Source of the DNA: an uncultured Rhodospirillales bacterium
GTDB lineage: Bacteria > Pseudomonadota > Alphaproteobacteria > Acetobacterales > Acetobacteraceae
Length of the DNA stretch: 6,146 bases
NCBI GenBank assembly: GCA_903928045.1
Contig: CAIYPH010000840.1
Coordinates: 1 to 6,146, forward strand
Reading direction: 5' to 3'
Shown here piece by piece: positions 4,535 through 6,146 of this stretch (positions within the stretch are counted from its first letter, which is position 1; the number at the start of each line of letters is the position of its first letter). Below the pieces are notes generated by a model. The model was not told the origin of the DNA. It worked only from the letters and a program-made list of their open reading frames with translations, and searched no databases. The position numbers and the translations under genes are program-made.

Positions 4535-5911
4535 ATGAACGCTCCCACCGGACTGACCCGCGCCCTCGTGCAACGCGCCCGCGCCCTGCGCTACGAGGAC
4601 ATCCCGGCCGATATCCTCGCCTGGGCCCGCCAATGCGTGCTGGACATGGTGGGCGTGGCGATCGCCGGCGCCGATGACCCGCTGGTGCGCATCCTCGTCG
4701 CCGAGCTCGGGGAGGCCGGCGGCAACGCGGTGGCCGGCGTGCCCGGCGTCGCCCTCCGCCTCCCCGCCACCGGCGCGGCCCTGCTGCATGGCACGATGGC
4801 CCATGCGCTCGACTATGATGACGTGAACCTCGCCATGCCCGGCCACCCCTCGGTCGCCATCCTCCCCGCGGTCATGGCGCTGGCGGAGGAGCGCGGCAGC
4901 TCGGGGAAGGACATGGTTACCGCCTTCCTCGCCGGCTACGAAACCGCCTGCCGCGTCGGCTCGGCCCTCTCGCCCGGGCATTATGACGTGCTCGGCTTCC
5001 ACTCCACCGGCACCATCGGCACCTTCGGCGCCGCCATGGCCTGCGCCCATCTGCTGGGGCTCGACGAGGAGCGCAGCCTCCACGCCATGGGCATCGCCGC
5101 CACCCAGGCGGCCGGGCTGAAATCCATGTTCGGCACCATGTGCAAGCCGCTGCACGCCGGCAAGGCCGCCGAAGCCGGCCTTCTCGCCGCCCGCCTCGCC
5201 GCCCGCGGCTTCACCGCCCGCCCCGACAGCATCGAATGCAGCCAGGGCTTCGCCAGCACCCACAGCCCCGATTTCAACCCGGAAAAGGCGTTGGCCGACC
5301 CCGAGGGCGGCTGGCACATCCGCAACAACCTCTTCAAATACCACGCCGCCTGCTACCTCACCCATGCCGGCATCGAAACCGGCCGCAAACTGCGCGAACA
5401 GCACGGCTTCCAACCCGCCGACATCGCCGCCATCACGCTGCGCATCGACCAGGCAACCGACCGCGTCTGCAACATCCCAACCCCGCGCACCGGCCTCGAA
5501 GCCAAATTCAGCTTGCGGCTCACCGCCGCCATGGCCCTCGCCGGCGTCGAAACCGGCGCACTTTCCACCTTCGAGGACGCCACCACCGCCGATCCCACCC
5601 TGGTTGGCCTGCGCGACCAGGTCGTCATCGATTTCCAAACCGGCTGGCCCTACACCCGCGCCGAAATGGACATCCGCCTCAAGGACCAGACCACGCTGCA
5701 CGCCACCCACGACGCCGGCATCCCTGCCGCCGACGTCACCGCCCAAGGCAGCCGCCTCATCGCCAAATTCATGGCCCTCACCGCCCCCATCCTCGGCACC
5801 GCCCAGGCGCAAGCCCTGTGCGACGCGATCATGGCGATCGACGGGGCAACCGACATGTCCGCAGTTACGTCAATCTGGGTGCCCCAGGCCGCAGCCCTGG
5901 CAGCAGAGTAG
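4535..5911 (+). CDS. MmgE/PrpD family protein (2-methylcitrate dehydratase / cis-aconitate decarboxylase-like)
   Basis: A 458-residue protein matching the family length of about 450. The family includes 2-methylcitrate dehydratase PrpD, cis-aconitate decarboxylase and iminodisuccinate epimerase, which act on small di- and tricarboxylic acids without a metal centre. Marks in order: VLDMVGVAIAG (35-45), AHALDYDDV (89-97), GHPS (103-106), GFHSTGTIGTFGAA (154-167), KPLHAGKAAEAGLLAARLA (204-222), FKYHAACYLTH (267-277) and KFSLRLTAAMAL (324-335). His104, His156, Lys204 and Lys268 fall in segments that hold the active-site residues known from cis-aconitate decarboxylase; this correspondence is inferred without an alignment. 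The C-terminal half is intact to TAG 5909-5911. It follows the hydratase on the same strand, separated by the hairpin element. No prpB or prpC homologue is nearby, so a methylcitrate-cycle role is not supported. The specific reaction is undetermined. Confidence 0.92.
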   Translation: MNAPTGLTRALVQRARALRYEDIPADILAWARQCVLDMVGVAIAGADDPLVRILVAELGEAGGNAVAGVPGVALRLPATGAALLHGTMAHALDYDDVNLAMPGHPSVAILPAVMALAEERGSSGKDMVTAFLAGYETACRVGSALSPGHYDVLGFHSTGTIGTFGAAMACAHLLGLDEERSLHAMGIAATQAAGLKSMFGTMCKPLHAGKAAEAGLLAARLAARGFTARPDSIECSQGFASTHSPDFNPEKALADPEGGWHIRNNLFKYHAACYLTHAGIETGRKLREQHGFQPADIAAITLRIDQATDRVCNIPTPRTGLEAKFSLRLTAAMALAGVETGALSTFEDATTADPTLVGLRDQVVIDFQTGWPYTRAEMDIRLKDQTTLHATHDAGIPAADVTAQGSRLIAKFMALTAPILGTAQAQALCDAIMAIDGATDMSAVTSIWVPQAAALAAE

Positions 5912-5917
5912 CCCCTC

Positions 5918-5950
5918 GTAGGGTGGGTAAGCGCAGCGTAACCCACCATC
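5918..5950. repeat. GTAGGGTGGGT-type intergenic palindrome
   Basis: GTAGGGTGGGT (5918-5928) leads into a hairpin in which GGTGGGT (5922-5928) pairs with ACCCACC (5941-5947) around AAGCGCAGCGTA. The interior can pair further as AGC/GCT-type bases with a bulge. Sequences of this form (GTAGGGTGGGTTA...GTAACCCACC) are familiar as dispersed intergenic repeats in proteobacterial genomes. It begins 7 bases after the MmgE/PrpD stop. No T-run follows, so a rho-independent terminator is unlikely, although it could protect the 3' end of the message. Confidence 0.6.
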
Positions 5951-6033
5951 TCCCGATCCGAAGAACAGTGGGTATTGCGACGGGTCTGGTAGGGCTGTAA
6001 TGACCATCGAAAAATGTAAATTCGATCCGATTC

Positions 6034-6039
6034 GAGGAA
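6034..6039 (+). promoter_or_regulatory. Ribosome binding site of the lipoprotein gene
   Basis: GAGGAA, 4 bases before ATG 6044. Together with the lipoprotein signal that follows, it supports a real start here even though the gene is cut off. Confidence 0.6.
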
Positions 6040-6043
6040 CAGT

Positions 6044-6146
6044 ATGGCGCGAACCGTAGCGGCGGCTCTATTGCTCCTTCTGTCAGCTTGTGCCTCGCAA
6101 CACGCCCCCCAATCCAATTCGGCACAAATGCAGGGGGATGTCCCGA
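6044..6146 (+). CDS. Putative lipoprotein, N-terminal fragment (3' end outside window)
   Basis: ATG 6044 opens a frame that runs off the window after 34 codons. The first residues form a type II (lipoprotein) signal peptide: Arg3 as the positive charge, a hydrophobic run from Val5 to Leu13, and the lipobox LSAC with Cys16 as the lipidated residue. The mature part begins CASQHAPQSNSAQ, polar and flexible as usual after a lipid anchor. Position +2 after Cys is Ala, not Asp, which by enterobacterial rules would favour the outer membrane. The protein would be exported by Sec and processed by Lgt and signal peptidase II. Nothing more of the sequence is visible, so function is unknown. It is separated from the MmgE/PrpD gene by 132 bases containing a palindromic repeat and is probably an independent unit. 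Confidence 0.7.
   Translation, partial: MARTVAAALLLLLSACASQHAPQSNSAQMQGDVP

Noticed and set aside
3044..5812. A minus-strand frame open for 922 codons opposite the hydratase and MmgE/PrpD genes
   Set aside because: It is antisense to two well-supported genes, and its Gly/Ala/Val/His/Glu-rich translation is what GC-rich codon usage produces on the opposite strand. Only its last 137 codons, beyond the genes, are considered separately.
3560..5911. Methylcitrate-cycle (propionate) operon
   Set aside because: Only a PrpD-family member is present. No methylcitrate synthase, methylisocitrate lyase or PrpR-type regulator is in view, and the neighbours are generic acyl-CoA enzymes.
5865..6125. Minus-strand frame of 86 codons containing RWWVTLRLPTLRG
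   Set aside because: This peptide is the translation of the GTAGGGTGGGT palindrome, and the frame is antisense to the lipoprotein start, which has a ribosome site and lipobox.

Overview
The window comes from a high-GC proteobacterium. Codon third positions are dominated by G and C, and the gene families fit an alphaproteobacterium. A Rhodospirillales/Acetobacteraceae-type host is my best guess. It rests on overall style and on an A/T-rich hairpin repeat resembling ones I associate with that group, not on any marker gene. No phage, CRISPR, toxin-antitoxin, tRNA or rRNA signal is visible.

Layout: (1) 1-282, plus strand, is the C-terminal end of a ComM/YifB-type Mg-chelatase-like AAA ATPase. 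(2) 263-2982, minus strand, is a tightly coupled pair, an AMP-forming acyl-CoA synthetase followed by a family III (CaiB/BaiF) CoA-transferase, joined by a one-base TGATG overlap. The transferase runs 20 bp into the 3' end of the convergent ComM gene. (3) 3044-3457, minus strand, is an uncertain small ORF upstream of the synthetase, with a hydrophobic N-terminal part and a very basic Pro/Arg/Ala tail. (4) About 3458-3559 is a divergent control region with candidate promoters in both directions. (5) 3560-4363, plus strand, is an enoyl-CoA hydratase/isomerase (crotonase) with both acidic catalytic positions present. (6) 4369-4506 is a compact A/T-rich element with about 37 bp imperfect terminal inverted repeats, hairpins near each end and a central palindrome, resembling a MITE. 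(7) 4535-5911, plus strand, is a MmgE/PrpD family protein. (8) 5918-5950 is a GTAGGGTGGGT-type intergenic palindrome. (9) 6044-6146, plus strand, is the start of a lipoprotein gene cut by the window edge.

Together the central genes look like a divergently arranged acyl-CoA catabolic locus. The synthetase and/or CoA-transferase would load a carboxylic acid onto CoA, the crotonase would act on the thioester, and the MmgE/PrpD protein would act on a hydroxy- or unsaturated acid. The substrate cannot be read from the sequence. I see no previously undescribed defence or mobile system. The most interesting items are the hairpin element between the hydratase and MmgE/PrpD genes, the unusual small ORF, and the overlap of its start codon with a promoter-like -10 box.
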